From positions 1,674,001 to 1,738,000 of the forward strand of contig NZ_SMGE01000001.1 in NCBI RefSeq assembly GCF_004339525.1: a stretch of DNA of 64,000 nt. The letters run 5' to 3'. This stretch comes from Flavobacterium sp. 90 (lineage in GTDB: Bacteria; Bacteroidota; Bacteroidia; Flavobacteriales; Flavobacteriaceae). The translations under genes were made by a program, and so were the position numbers. Shown piece after piece: positions 1 to 7,146 of the stretch. The number at the start of each line of letters is the position of its first letter. Position 1 is the first letter of the stretch. The notes below the pieces were generated by a model. It saw only the letters and a list, made by a program, of their open reading frames with translations, was not told the DNA's origin and searched no databases.

Positions 1-208
1 TGAACCAAAATACGAGTCTAATACAAGCAATCGAATTCCTGATTATCGATATCAATTGCTTTGGAAACCAAATATAAAATTGCAAAATACCGAAATGAGC
101 ATTCCTTTTTATATTTCTGACATTTCTGGCAATTTTAAAATTACATTGGAAGGTATTACTGATAAAGGAGATTTAATTCATATTGACAGAATATTCAAAG
201 TGGAATAA
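1..208 (+). CDS. C-terminal end of a large MG2/TonB-plug-like surface protein (partial)
   Basis: An open frame enters from the left edge (frame starting at base 2) and stops with TAA at 206-208, giving about 68 residues. The visible part includes the stretch YRYQLLWKPNIKL and ends with SGNFKITLEGITDKG and HIDRIFKVE. This resembles the extreme C-terminus of the large flavobacterial proteins annotated as carboxypeptidase-like regulatory-domain, MG2 or TonB-plug proteins, where a domain of this kind follows the plug. That assignment is family knowledge applied to a short tail; the start and main domains lie outside the window. The next gene begins 180 nt downstream and looks separate. Confidence 0.45.
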   Translation, partial: EPKYESNTSNRIPDYRYQLLWKPNIKLQNTEMSIPFYISDISGNFKITLEGITDKGDLIHIDRIFKVE

Positions 209-388
209 AAGTGGTTTATTTGACCTGATTTAAGTAACAAAAAGAATCAAATTCTGGAAAAATTTTAACAAATAGTCATGAAAATTAGCGTTAATGAAGA
301 AAAACTGATGGTATTTCATTCTTTATTGAAAGAAAAAAAATACCTTTAGCCTACCAAAAATAAAAATTTTAACCCTAAAAACCCTGTT

Positions 389-781
389 ATGAATTTTAAA
401 GTTACTCAAATCACAAAAATTAACGAGCAAGATTTTGTGTTCACAGACAAAAACCATCTTACTTTCCCAATTCCTCCTTTAGCTTCGGCACAATTTTACA
501 GAAATCAAGGAGTACTTACATTAAAAATCTGCGCTACTGTATACATTAATTCTAAAGATTCACAAAATCCGGTCATTGGAACTCTAATTGAAAATGATAC
601 CAATATCGAAATTTATTTTGACTATACTTGGGATGAAAGCACACCTGATACTTATGATGTTTGGTATGTTGAAGTCGATTATATCTCTGACACAGTTAAT
701 AATATTACAGCCGTTAAGTCTTACTTAAGAAATATTGATCCGGAAACTTCTAGAGGTACTGAAGTAAAAGTAGGAACATAA
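389..781 (+). CDS. Hypothetical protein, 130 aa
   Basis: Product not recognised. The 130-residue protein has no signal peptide or membrane segment and is rich in beta-type sequence (for example TLKICATVYIN and TNIEIYFDYTW). It contains several aromatic and acidic residues and a single cysteine. The ATG at 389 follows an A-rich leader without a clear Shine-Dalgarno sequence, which is normal for this phylum. It stands alone between the partial gene on the left and the sensor kinase on the right, and a perfect 14-bp inverted repeat at 799-844 follows its stop. A small cytoplasmic beta-sandwich protein is possible, but no function can be given. Confidence 0.6.
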   Translation: MNFKVTQITKINEQDFVFTDKNHLTFPIPPLASAQFYRNQGVLTLKICATVYINSKDSQNPVIGTLIENDTNIEIYFDYTWDESTPDTYDVWYVEVDYISDTVNNITAVKSYLRNIDPETSRGTEVKVGT

Positions 782-798
782 GTCTCGATTTTTTTATA

Positions 799-844
799 GC
801 ATATAGTTTAACCAAACATCTTTAGTTTAAGTTAAACTATATGC
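799..844. repeat. Perfect 14-bp inverted repeat with 18-nt loop
   Basis: GCATATAGTTTAAC (799-812) is exactly complementary to GTTAAACTATATGC (831-844). No T-run follows on either strand, so it is a poor intrinsic terminator. It lies 40 nt before the start codon of the TPR histidine kinase and could be an operator or a 5' UTR hairpin of that operon. Confidence 0.6.
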
Positions 845-883
845 ATAATTACCAAAATTCACCTAAAGTTAACCTATTCAAAA

Positions 884-2623
884 ATGTCTAAATTTAAACT
901 AGTTTTAATTTTATTTTTGACCTTTTCTACATCATTAATATACTCAAGGACACAAACAGAAGCAGATCCTTTTGAAGAAATTTTGAAAGAAAAAGCACTC
1001 TTGTTCAAAACTGAAATTAACTTTAAAAAAGCTCATTTTTTTTTCATTAATAAAAAATGGGACTCCACGTTAGTTTATTCAATGAAGCAATTAAGTTCTT
1101 GTAAAAACAAGGAATTAATAAACTATTGTCATTATTTAAGAGGAAACTCATTTCGACAACTAAAACTATTTAAAGAAGCCAAAACGGAACTTAAATTAGT
1201 AACACAAAATTTTGAGTTTTATCCATTAGTAAACAAAATTTTAGGAGAGACATCTTTAGAACTTAAAGAATATAAAAAAGCCATTCAATATTTTGAAAAA
1301 GTCGAGAAACTCCCATTAACAAACAAGCAAGGTTTTAAAATAAGTGTAATTTATGGAAACCTGGGAAGTTGTTATTTACTAATTAATCAATTTGATAAAG
1401 CAGAATTATATTTTTTTAAAAGCCTTAAATTAAAAGAAAAAGAAAAAGATACCATCTCTTTAGTTGAATTATATATGAATATTGCAAATTTATATTATGT
1501 CCAATATAAAGATAAAAAAGCTATTCCTTACTTCGAAAAAGCCTATTCTCTTTCTAAAATGACAAATGATTTTGACACCAAATGGGTTGCGGCAAAGAAT
1601 ATGTCCGTTGTAGAAGAAAACAAAGGCAACTTAAAAGAGGCATTAGCATATAGAAAAGAAGCTAGCCAATGGAAAGATTCCTTAAACAATCAAAGCAAAA
1701 TTTGGGCAGTTGCTGATTTCGAAAAAAAGTTTGCGGTAGCACAAAAACAAAAACAAATTAAAGTACTTGAAGTTGAGAACAAGCTAAAAAAAACGCAACG
1801 TAATGGCTTCTTTTTTGCTGCAATTGGTTTATTATTAATTTTAACCGCCGGAGTTTATCTTTATGCCCAAAAAGTAAAAAATTCTAAAACTATATTACTT
1901 CAAAAGAATAAACTCGACGAACTTAATGCGACTAAAGATCAATTGTTCTCGATTGTAAGCCATGATTTAAGATCTTCTGTAAACGCACTCAAAACTAGTA
2001 ACGCAAAATTATCTGCAACTCTTGAAACTAAAAATTATGATGAGTTAAACCAACTTATCATACAAAATAGTACAATTGCCAATGGTGCTTATAGCTTACT
2101 GGATAATTTATTGCATTGGGCAATGCTGCAAACCAAGCAATTATATTTTCATAAAGAATCAGTGCATTTGTACTCGGTTGTTCAACAAATTGAGTACAAT
2201 TACAAACCATTACTTCTTGATAAAACCATTACTTTTGAAAATTCGGTTTCAAAAAATATTTTTATTTTTGTAGACCTCGATTCTTTAAAAATTGTACTTC
2301 GAAATCTATTAGACAATGCAATTAAATTTTCGAATGAAAACGGAAAAATCAGCTTTTATACAGAAGACACAAATACTGATTTTTGTAAACTTATCATTGA
2401 GGATTCGGGTATTGGAATGAAAGAAAGCACTATTCAGGAATTGCTTTCAGATGGTGAATTGTTGGCTAAGAAAGATAACTCTGAAATTATAGGAACTGGT
2501 TTAGGCTTACAATTATGCAAACAAATGATCAAGAAAAATAGCGGAACTTTAGCTATAGAAAGTGAACTAAACAAGGGAACAAAAATGATTTTAACTTTCC
2601 CAAAAACAATAAATAATGGATAA
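884..2623 (+). CDS. TPR-containing sensor histidine kinase
   Basis: Inner-membrane sensor kinase of 579 aa. An N-terminal signal-like hydrophobic stretch (residues 1-21) is followed by a tetratricopeptide-repeat sensor region (roughly 40-270) and a coiled segment. One transmembrane helix lies near residues 307-329, with the catalytic core behind it. The H-box SIVSHDLR places the phospho-acceptor histidine at residue 360. The HATPase part shows the N-box DNAIKFS (N478), the G1 box DSGIGM (D507) and the G2 box GTGLGL (from 537). This is the layout of the periplasmic-TPR kinases common in Flavobacteriia. Its last 8 nt overlap the LytTR response-regulator gene, so the two form a translationally coupled two-component pair. 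The signal sensed is unknown. Confidence 0.93.
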   Translation: MSKFKLVLILFLTFSTSLIYSRTQTEADPFEEILKEKALLFKTEINFKKAHFFFINKKWDSTLVYSMKQLSSCKNKELINYCHYLRGNSFRQLKLFKEAKTELKLVTQNFEFYPLVNKILGETSLELKEYKKAIQYFEKVEKLPLTNKQGFKISVIYGNLGSCYLLINQFDKAELYFFKSLKLKEKEKDTISLVELYMNIANLYYVQYKDKKAIPYFEKAYSLSKMTNDFDTKWVAAKNMSVVEENKGNLKEALAYRKEASQWKDSLNNQSKIWAVADFEKKFAVAQKQKQIKVLEVENKLKKTQRNGFFFAAIGLLLILTAGVYLYAQKVKNSKTILLQKNKLDELNATKDQLFSIVSHDLRSSVNALKTSNAKLSATLETKNYDELNQLIIQNSTIANGAYSLLDNLLHWAMLQTKQLYFHKESVHLYSVVQQIEYNYKPLLLDKTITFENSVSKNIFIFVDLDSLKIVLRNLLDNAIKFSNENGKISFYTEDTNTDFCKLIIEDSGIGMKESTIQELLSDGELLAKKDNSEIIGTGLGLQLCKQMIKKNSGTLAIESELNKGTKMILTFPKTINNG

Positions 2624-3362
2624 TATCAATGTTTTAATCATAGAAGATACTCCAGAACAAAGCGATGCGCTTATCAAAGTATTGCTTGAAAACAATTACA
2701 CCATTGCCGGAGTAGCCAAAAACTTTACGGATGCTATAAAGCTTTTTTACGAAAACACCGTTGACGTTATCATCATCGATGTGTTTCTTGATGGAAAACC
2801 AGACGGAATTACATTTGCTGAGTCTATAAATATTATTCCGAATGCTTCAAAACCTTTTGTCTTTTTGACAAGTTCCCAGGATCGTCAGATTTTTGAACGT
2901 GCAAAACTTACAAAACCTTTCAGCTTTCTGATGAAACCTTTTAATGAATTAGAAATTCTTTACGCTATAGAAATGGCTGTAGAAAAGTTCTACGAACAAA
3001 CAAATGTGTTTTTAAGCGAAGAACAAGACACTGTAATCAGCAATGATTATTTATTTATAAAAAAGAAAAACTCACTAAAAAAAGTTGCCATAAGTGAAAT
3101 TTTATATATTGAAGTCGAAGAACGATATTGCAATATTATTACTGAGAAAGAAAAATTTGTCATCCAGATCTCACTTACCAAAATCAGTAATTTATTAGAC
3201 AAGAATAAATTCATAAAAACACATCGAAATACTATCGTCAATACAGACAAAATCGAAGAAATAATTCTTGCTGACAATCTTGTTATCTTAAAAGGAAACC
3301 ACAAAATAAACTTAAGTGATACTTATAAAGACTTTATAAAAAAGATGAATATTTTATCTTAA
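2616..3362 (+). CDS. LytTR-family response regulator
   Basis: DNA-binding response regulator of 248 aa and partner of the kinase it overlaps by 8 nt. The receiver domain (about 5-125) has the acidic pair near residues 10-11 (VLIIEDTPEQ), the phospho-acceptor Asp55 in IIIDVFLDG and the conserved Lys of MKPF. The C-terminal LytTR domain (about 145-245) shows the family pattern ISEILYIEVEERYCNI, then FIKTHRNTIVNTDKI. LytTR proteins bind pairs of short direct repeats spaced about two helical turns apart, and such a pair lies just downstream (3463-3495). Autoregulation or control of the next small gene is therefore plausible. A strong terminator follows the gene. Confidence 0.93.
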   Translation: MDNINVLIIEDTPEQSDALIKVLLENNYTIAGVAKNFTDAIKLFYENTVDVIIIDVFLDGKPDGITFAESINIIPNASKPFVFLTSSQDRQIFERAKLTKPFSFLMKPFNELEILYAIEMAVEKFYEQTNVFLSEEQDTVISNDYLFIKKKNSLKKVAISEILYIEVEERYCNIITEKEKFVIQISLTKISNLLDKNKFIKTHRNTIVNTDKIEEIILADNLVILKGNHKINLSDTYKDFIKKMNILS

Positions 3363-3388
3363 AATAATTCTACTTAAAATACAAAAAC

Positions 3389-3427
3389 GGCAAATCCCCT
3401 TTGAAACAAAGGGGATTTGCCATTTTT
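3389..3427 (+). terminator. Intrinsic terminator of the kinase-regulator operon
   Basis: A perfect 15-bp stem (3389-3403 with 3407-3421) closes a 3-nt AAA loop and is followed by ATTTTT. It starts 27 nt after the regulator stop codon. Confidence 0.9.
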
Positions 3428-3462
3428 AATGCACTGATTTCTTATCTGCAATCTTCCTTAAT

Positions 3463-3495
3463 GCTTTCATGACAAGAAAACTAGCTTTCATGACA
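3463..3495. promoter_or_regulatory. Pair of 12-nt direct repeats, probable LytTR binding site
   Basis: GCTTTCATGACA occurs at 3463-3474 and again, identically, at 3484-3495, a period of 21 bp. Two direct repeats about two helical turns apart are the classical arrangement of LytTR-domain sites, and a LytTR regulator gene ends 100 bp upstream. The second repeat ends about 30 bp before a TACTTTTA element (3525-3532) that resembles the Bacteroidota -7 box, so a bound regulator could activate the small membrane-protein gene at 3562. The repeat is observed; the function is inferred. Confidence 0.6.
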
Positions 3496-3561
3496 TTTCT
3501 CAGCTAAAACGGCAAAATCAAAATTACTTTTACACTCGTAAACAACAAATACCTACTATAA

Positions 3562-3813
3562 ATGAGAATAGCATTAATCAACCAACCTGATATGAGGCCT
3601 TTATCAATCATGAAAAAAATAATTAATAATCCCTGGGTTGGAGTTATTGTCTCATTAGCAGTCATAATTCCTTGTTTATATGAAATTCTGGATGATATTA
3701 CAGTTCTTAGAAAAGAATATATATTATTACTAATCTCATTTCCGATCTATATAAGATCGCTTAAAAAAATATTTGACGAAATTTTAGACACTTCTGATGA
3801 TTTTTCAGATTAA
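3562..3813 (+). CDS. Small membrane protein, 83 aa, possible target of the LytTR system
   Basis: Function not recognised. The protein has two hydrophobic segments, around WVGVIVSLAVIIPCLYEIL and YILLLISFPIYI, separated by a charged turn, and ends in an acidic tail (DEILDTSDDFSD), as expected for a small inner-membrane protein. ATG at 3562 is used because it fits a putative -7 box at 3525-3532. An internal ATG at 3610, just before KKIINNPWVG, would give a 67-aa version and is also plausible. The gene is monocistronic, between the terminator at 3389-3427 and another at 3837-3876. The direct repeats at 3463-3495 suggest control by the adjacent two-component system. Confidence 0.6.
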   Translation: MRIALINQPDMRPLSIMKKIINNPWVGVIVSLAVIIPCLYEILDDITVLRKEYILLLISFPIYIRSLKKIFDEILDTSDDFSD

Positions 3814-3836
3814 AAATAAGTTTGCCCCAGCTCGAT

Positions 3837-3876
3837 AAAACACTCCTAATTAAACCTTTAAGACGGAGTGTTTTTC
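3837..3876 (+). terminator. Intrinsic terminator before rpoD
   Basis: AAAACACTCC (3837-3846) pairs with GGAGTGTTTT (3865-3874) across an 18-nt loop and a T-run follows. It separates the small membrane gene from rpoD. Confidence 0.75.
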
Positions 3877-3968
3877 ATTTTAAAAAATATTTTACATATC
3901 GTTGTAACTTTTTTGTATCTTCTTACGTATAACTATTTGTACACTTAAAAATTGAGGAGACAAAAAAC

Positions 3969-4832
3969 ATGAGACAACTTAAAATCACCAAGCAGGTAAC
4001 CAATCGTGAAACTGCATCGTTAGACAAATACCTACAAGAAATTGGAAAAGTTGACCTAATTACCGCTGATGAAGAGGTAGAATTAGCACAAAGAATAAAG
4101 GCTGGTGATCAAAGAGCTTTAGAAAAATTAACAAAAGCCAACCTACGTTTCGTTGTATCGGTTGCTAAACAATATCAAAATCAAGGATTAACTCTTCCTG
4201 ACTTAATTAATGAAGGAAACTTAGGTTTAATTAAAGCGGCTCAACGTTTTGATGAAACTCGTGGTTTCAAATTCATCTCTTACGCTGTATGGTGGATTCG
4301 TCAATCGATTCTTCAGGCTTTGGCAGAACAATCTCGTATTGTTCGTTTACCATTAAACAAAATTGGTTCTATCAATAAAATCAATAAAATGTATGCTTTA
4401 TTAGAGCAATCTAACGAGCGTCCACCTTCTGCTGAAGAAATTGCAAAAGAACTTGACATGACTGTAAATGACGTAAAAGAGTCTATGAAAAACTCTGGCC
4501 GTCACTTATCTATGGATGCTCCACTTGTTGAAGGTGAAGATTCTAACCTTTATGACGTTTTACGTTCAGGAGAATCTCCAAACCCGGACAGAGAGTTAAT
4601 TCACGAATCATTGCGTACTGAAATCGAACGTTCTTTAGAAACATTAACTCCTAGAGAGGCAGATGTTGTTCGTTTGTATTTTGGTCTTGGCGATCAACAC
4701 CCAATGACTTTAGAAGAAATTGGAGAAACTTTCGACCTTACTCGTGAGCGTGTTCGTCAGATTAAAGAAAAAGCAATCCGTAGATTAAAACACACTTCTA
4801 GAAGTAAAATTCTTAAAACCTATTTAGGTTAA
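3969..4832 (+). CDS. rpoD: RNA polymerase primary sigma factor RpoD (SigA type)
   Basis: Housekeeping sigma-70 factor of 287 aa, the short form without a long region 1.1 that is usual for Bacteroidota. Region 1.2 is visible as [19 protein letters not shown]. Region 2 follows ([46 protein letters not shown]), then region 3 ([14 protein letters not shown]) and region 4 ([41 protein letters not shown]), the -33-binding helix-turn-helix. The start is supported by an unusually good Shine-Dalgarno sequence, GAGGAG at 3954-3959, nine bases before ATG; such sequences are uncommon in this phylum. The gene is monocistronic, with terminator-like hairpins on both sides. Confidence 0.98.
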   Translation: MRQLKITKQVTNRETASLDKYLQEIGKVDLITADEEVELAQRIKAGDQRALEKLTKANLRFVVSVAKQYQNQGLTLPDLINEGNLGLIKAAQRFDETRGFKFISYAVWWIRQSILQALAEQSRIVRLPLNKIGSINKINKMYALLEQSNERPPSAEEIAKELDMTVNDVKESMKNSGRHLSMDAPLVEGEDSNLYDVLRSGESPNPDRELIHESLRTEIERSLETLTPREADVVRLYFGLGDQHPMTLEEIGETFDLTRERVRQIKEKAIRRLKHTSRSKILKTYLG

Positions 4833-4857
4833 TATTAAAATATAAATCCAATATTTT

Positions 4858-4897
4858 AAATTCCAAATTTCAATTATTTTATTGGGATTTGGAATTT
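4858..4897 (+). terminator. AT-rich hairpin just after rpoD, possible terminator
   Basis: AAATTCCAAAT (4858-4868) is perfectly complementary to ATTTGGAATTT (4887-4897). It begins 26 nt after the rpoD stop. The T-run is weak, so the stronger hairpin at 4973-5004 may be the real end. Confidence 0.5.
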
Positions 4898-4972
4898 ATT
4901 GCGAAAGTGCTTATATTGGACTTTAAAGCAAACAACAGTTTGATTGACTGTTCGTTTTTTGATTGATGATTG

Positions 4973-5004
4973 AAACTCCGGCTGATTACCGGAGTTTTTT
5001 ATTT
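4973..5004 (+). terminator. Intrinsic terminator downstream of rpoD
   Basis: AAACTCCGG (4973-4981) pairs with CCGGAGTTT (4989-4997) around a 7-nt loop, followed by TTTATTTT. The stretch 4833-5241 has no gene; besides this hairpin it holds the intergenic repeat at 5032-5193 and the rpe promoter. Confidence 0.85.
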
Positions 5005-5031
5005 TCTGTATGTTTTTTACTGTGAGATTTT

Positions 5032-5193
5032 ACCGCAAAGAACACAAAGATTTACGCAAAGTTCGCTAAGAATATAAAAAGCTTAATCTTAACGCAAAGT
5101 GTGCAAAACTTTGTGAGCTTTATATCTACCAATCATTTACATTTAGTATAAAAACTTTGCGAACTTTGCGTAAATCTTTGCGCACTTTGCGGT
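5032..5193. repeat. Intergenic palindromic repeat, family A (CGCAAAG type), copy 1
   Basis: A 39-nt left arm (5032-5070, beginning ACCGCAAAG and containing ATTTACGCAAAGTTCGC) is nearly complementary to a right arm at 5155-5193 (ending CACTTTGCGGT). The middle carries further GCAAAG and CTTTG words. The same words, in the same order and with the same outer ends, recur at 34136-34259. Both copies are non-coding. The element looks like a dispersed, structured intergenic repeat. Confidence 0.75.
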
Positions 5194-5216
5194 TAAATTA
5201 CATTACATTATCTTTG
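5186..5216 (+). promoter_or_regulatory. Promoter of rpe, with its -33 box inside the repeat
   Basis: TTTG at 5186-5189 and TATCTTTG at 5209-5216 are separated by 19 nt, an exact match to the Bacteroidota sigma consensus (TTTG, about 19 nt, TAnnTTTG). The -33 box is part of the right arm of repeat family A. The rpe ATG is 26 nt downstream of the -7 box. Confidence 0.75.
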
Positions 5217-5241
5217 CAAAAAACAACACACACAACACACA

Positions 5242-5904
5242 ATGAAAAATACACTTATTGCTCCTTCTGTTCTTGCAGCTGATTTTGCCAATTTACAACG
5301 TGATGTCGAAATGATCAATAACAGTCAGGCTGATTGGTTTCATATCGATATTATGGACGGAGTTTTTGTTCCGAATATTTCTTTTGGAATGCCAGTTTTA
5401 GAAGCAATTTCTAAACATGCAAAAAAATATATTGATGTACATTTAATGATTATTGATCCGGATCGATACATTAAAACCTTCGCTGATTTAGGCGCCAAGG
5501 GTTTAACGGTACATTATGAAGCTTGCACACATTTGCACAGAACACTTCAGGCAATTAAAGCCGAAGGAATGAAAGCTGGAGTTGCGATAAATCCACATAC
5601 TAATATTGATTTATTAGAAGATGTAATCAATGATATTGACTTAGTTTGTATTATGAGTGTGAATCCTGGTTTTGGAGGACAGTCTTTCATCGAAAATACT
5701 TATGCTAAAGTTCAGAAATTAAAAGCTTTAATTACGCGCAAAAACGCTTCAACATTAATTGAAATTGATGGAGGTGTAACAAGCAAAAATGCGAAACAAT
5801 TAGTAGAAGCCGGTGCTGATGTTTTAGTTGCCGGAAGCTTTGTATTTAAAGCCGAAAACCCAACTCAAACAATAGTTGATCTAAAAACTTTGACTAATTT
5901 TTAA
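5242..5904 (+). CDS. rpe: Ribulose-phosphate 3-epimerase
   Basis: Interconverts D-ribulose 5-phosphate and D-xylulose 5-phosphate in the pentose-phosphate pathway; cytoplasmic, 220 aa, the normal family length. The (beta/alpha)8 signature motifs are all present: IAPSVLAADFANL at the N-terminus, FHIDIMDGVFVPN with a metal-binding His and the catalytic Asp, VHLMI, HYEA, the NPGFGGQ phosphate loop, and EIDGGV with the second catalytic Asp, followed by VAGSFVF. It is monocistronic, with a consensus promoter at 5186-5216 and a strong terminator at 5928-5956. Confidence 0.98.
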   Translation: MKNTLIAPSVLAADFANLQRDVEMINNSQADWFHIDIMDGVFVPNISFGMPVLEAISKHAKKYIDVHLMIIDPDRYIKTFADLGAKGLTVHYEACTHLHRTLQAIKAEGMKAGVAINPHTNIDLLEDVINDIDLVCIMSVNPGFGGQSFIENTYAKVQKLKALITRKNASTLIEIDGGVTSKNAKQLVEAGADVLVAGSFVFKAENPTQTIVDLKTLTNF

Positions 5905-5927
5905 GTTTCAAGAAATACACAAAACAG

Positions 5928-5956
5928 AAGCCGAAGAGAAATCTTCGGCTTTTTTT
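5928..5956 (+). terminator. Intrinsic terminator of rpe
   Basis: AAGCCGAAGA (5928-5937), a GAAA tetraloop and TCTTCGGCTT (5942-5951) form a perfect 10-bp stem followed by five Ts. Confidence 0.95.
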
Positions 5957-6052
5957 ATAATAAATCTTTAAAATTAAATTAAAAAAAAGACACAAGCACC
6001 AGCATAAAAAAATCCATTTTAATCTTTTTAATTCTATTTAACTCTTTGCGAA

Positions 6053-6147
6053 AGGAACGCGGATGATACGGATTTTTAAAAATAATAGATAAAAAATCCG
6101 TTTAATCTGCGTTTTCGCGATAGCGAATCCGTTTAATCCGCGTTCCT
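6053..6147. repeat. Intergenic palindromic repeat, family B (AATCCG type)
   Basis: Outer arms AGGAACGCGGAT (6053-6064) and ATCCGCGTTCCT (6136-6147) are perfectly complementary. Inside lies a second inverted pair, ACGGATTTTT (6068-6077) with AAAAATCCGT (6092-6101), and two direct 22-nt copies beginning AATCCGTTTAATC (6095-6116 and 6126-6147). It occupies most of the 318-nt gap between rpe and the AraC gene, in which no gene was seen. Confidence 0.7.
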
Positions 6148-6223
6148 CTATAGACAATTTAAATTAGCAACTATTTATCAAAGACCTAACACCTCTTTCT
6201 TGAAATCTGTGACAGAAAAAAAA

Positions 6224-7063
6224 TCAATTCGGCAAAACTTTAGATTTTCTATATCCTGTCAAGCTAATATTCCTATGTTTCTTGAAAAACTTATTAAGAT
6301 GACTTTCATCAGAAAAACCAAATTCATCTACAATTTCATTAATTCTCATATCGCTAAAACTTAGACGATGTTCTATCAGTCGAATTTTATAATTGGAAAC
6401 AAAAGATTGAATCGTTTCTCCACAATGATTCTTAAAATAACTCCCGAGATAAGTTTCTGATATATCAAATTTCTCCGCAATCACAGAAACTTTTATTTTT
6501 TGAGGAAAGAAAATATTAGACTGAATGTAATTGATGATTTCCAGAATTCTTTTATCGACATTTTCTTTTACACCAAGCGGTTTTATTTTAGCAATGTTTC
6601 TTGCCGCAATCACAATAAGAGCATTTACATAATGTGTAATTAAATCTTCTTCATAAATATCCTGATTTTGAGCAGCATGAATCAATGAATCTGAAATAGA
6701 TTTCACCAGAAATTCATCCTCTTTTCGTTTCAAAATACAACCAGATAAATGCGATGCATAATGCAATAAACATTCGATATGATCAATACTTTTTGACTTA
6801 TACCCTTTTATATATTCACTATTAAGTTTAACCAATAAGAACTCTGTTGGAGTCGAAATATCAAATGTGTGATAATCATTTGGCGTCAGCAACATTAAAT
6901 TTCCTGTTTGATAATGTATTGCATTTCCGTTAATACGAAGAAATCCCGTTCCCGAAATAACATAAACCATCTGAAAAAAACTAAGCTGTGAATTTACCAT
7001 CGAATGATCTTCGACCTTTTTATAAATTACTTCAACAGATTGGTGCATATTCTCTTTTCTCAT
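6224..7063 (-). CDS. AraC-family transcriptional regulator
   Basis: Cytoplasmic regulator of 279 aa. The N-terminal half (about 10-130) is a cupin-like effector domain (FQMVYVISGTGFLRING, then NLMLLTPNDYHTFDI). The C-terminal 100 residues are the two-HTH AraC domain, seen as KVSVIAEKFDISETYLGSYFKNHCGETI and INEIVDEFGFSDESHLNKFFKKH. It is transcribed divergently from the drug transporter at 7147 across 83 nt, the usual layout for a regulator controlling its neighbouring efflux gene. A -7-like TACTTTTG lies at 7068-7075 on the minus strand, only 4 nt before the ATG. The message may therefore be nearly leaderless, or translation may start at Met6 (7048). Confidence 0.9.
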   Translation of the reverse strand: MRKENMHQSVEVIYKKVEDHSMVNSQLSFFQMVYVISGTGFLRINGNAIHYQTGNLMLLTPNDYHTFDISTPTEFLLVKLNSEYIKGYKSKSIDHIECLLHYASHLSGCILKRKEDEFLVKSISDSLIHAAQNQDIYEEDLITHYVNALIVIAARNIAKIKPLGVKENVDKRILEIINYIQSNIFFPQKIKVSVIAEKFDISETYLGSYFKNHCGETIQSFVSNYKIRLIEHRLSFSDMRINEIVDEFGFSDESHLNKFFKKHRNISLTGYRKSKVLPN

Positions 7064-7120
7064 ATTGCAAAAGTACTTTTTTATCGTTTAATTGTACCGA
7101 CAAAATAAACATAATCAGTT

Positions 7121-7128
7121 TAATTTTG
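7121..7128 (+). promoter_or_regulatory. Putative -7 element of the DHA2 transporter
   Basis: TAATTTTG matches TAnnTTTG and lies 18 nt before the ATG at 7147. No convincing TTTG was seen at the -33 distance, which fits a promoter needing activation, for example by the divergent AraC protein. Confidence 0.5.
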
Positions 7129-7146
7129 CTAAAAATAATTTAAAAA

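Noticed and set aside
278..349. 23-codon ORF starting MKISVNEEKLM
   Set aside because: Very short, no family resemblance, no clear ribosome site; probably chance in an AT-rich gap.
3912..3939. Standard promoter for rpoD (TTTG at 3912 with TTTG at 3936)
   Set aside because: The downstream element lacks TA at the correct positions and the spacing is off, so it is not a convincing consensus match.
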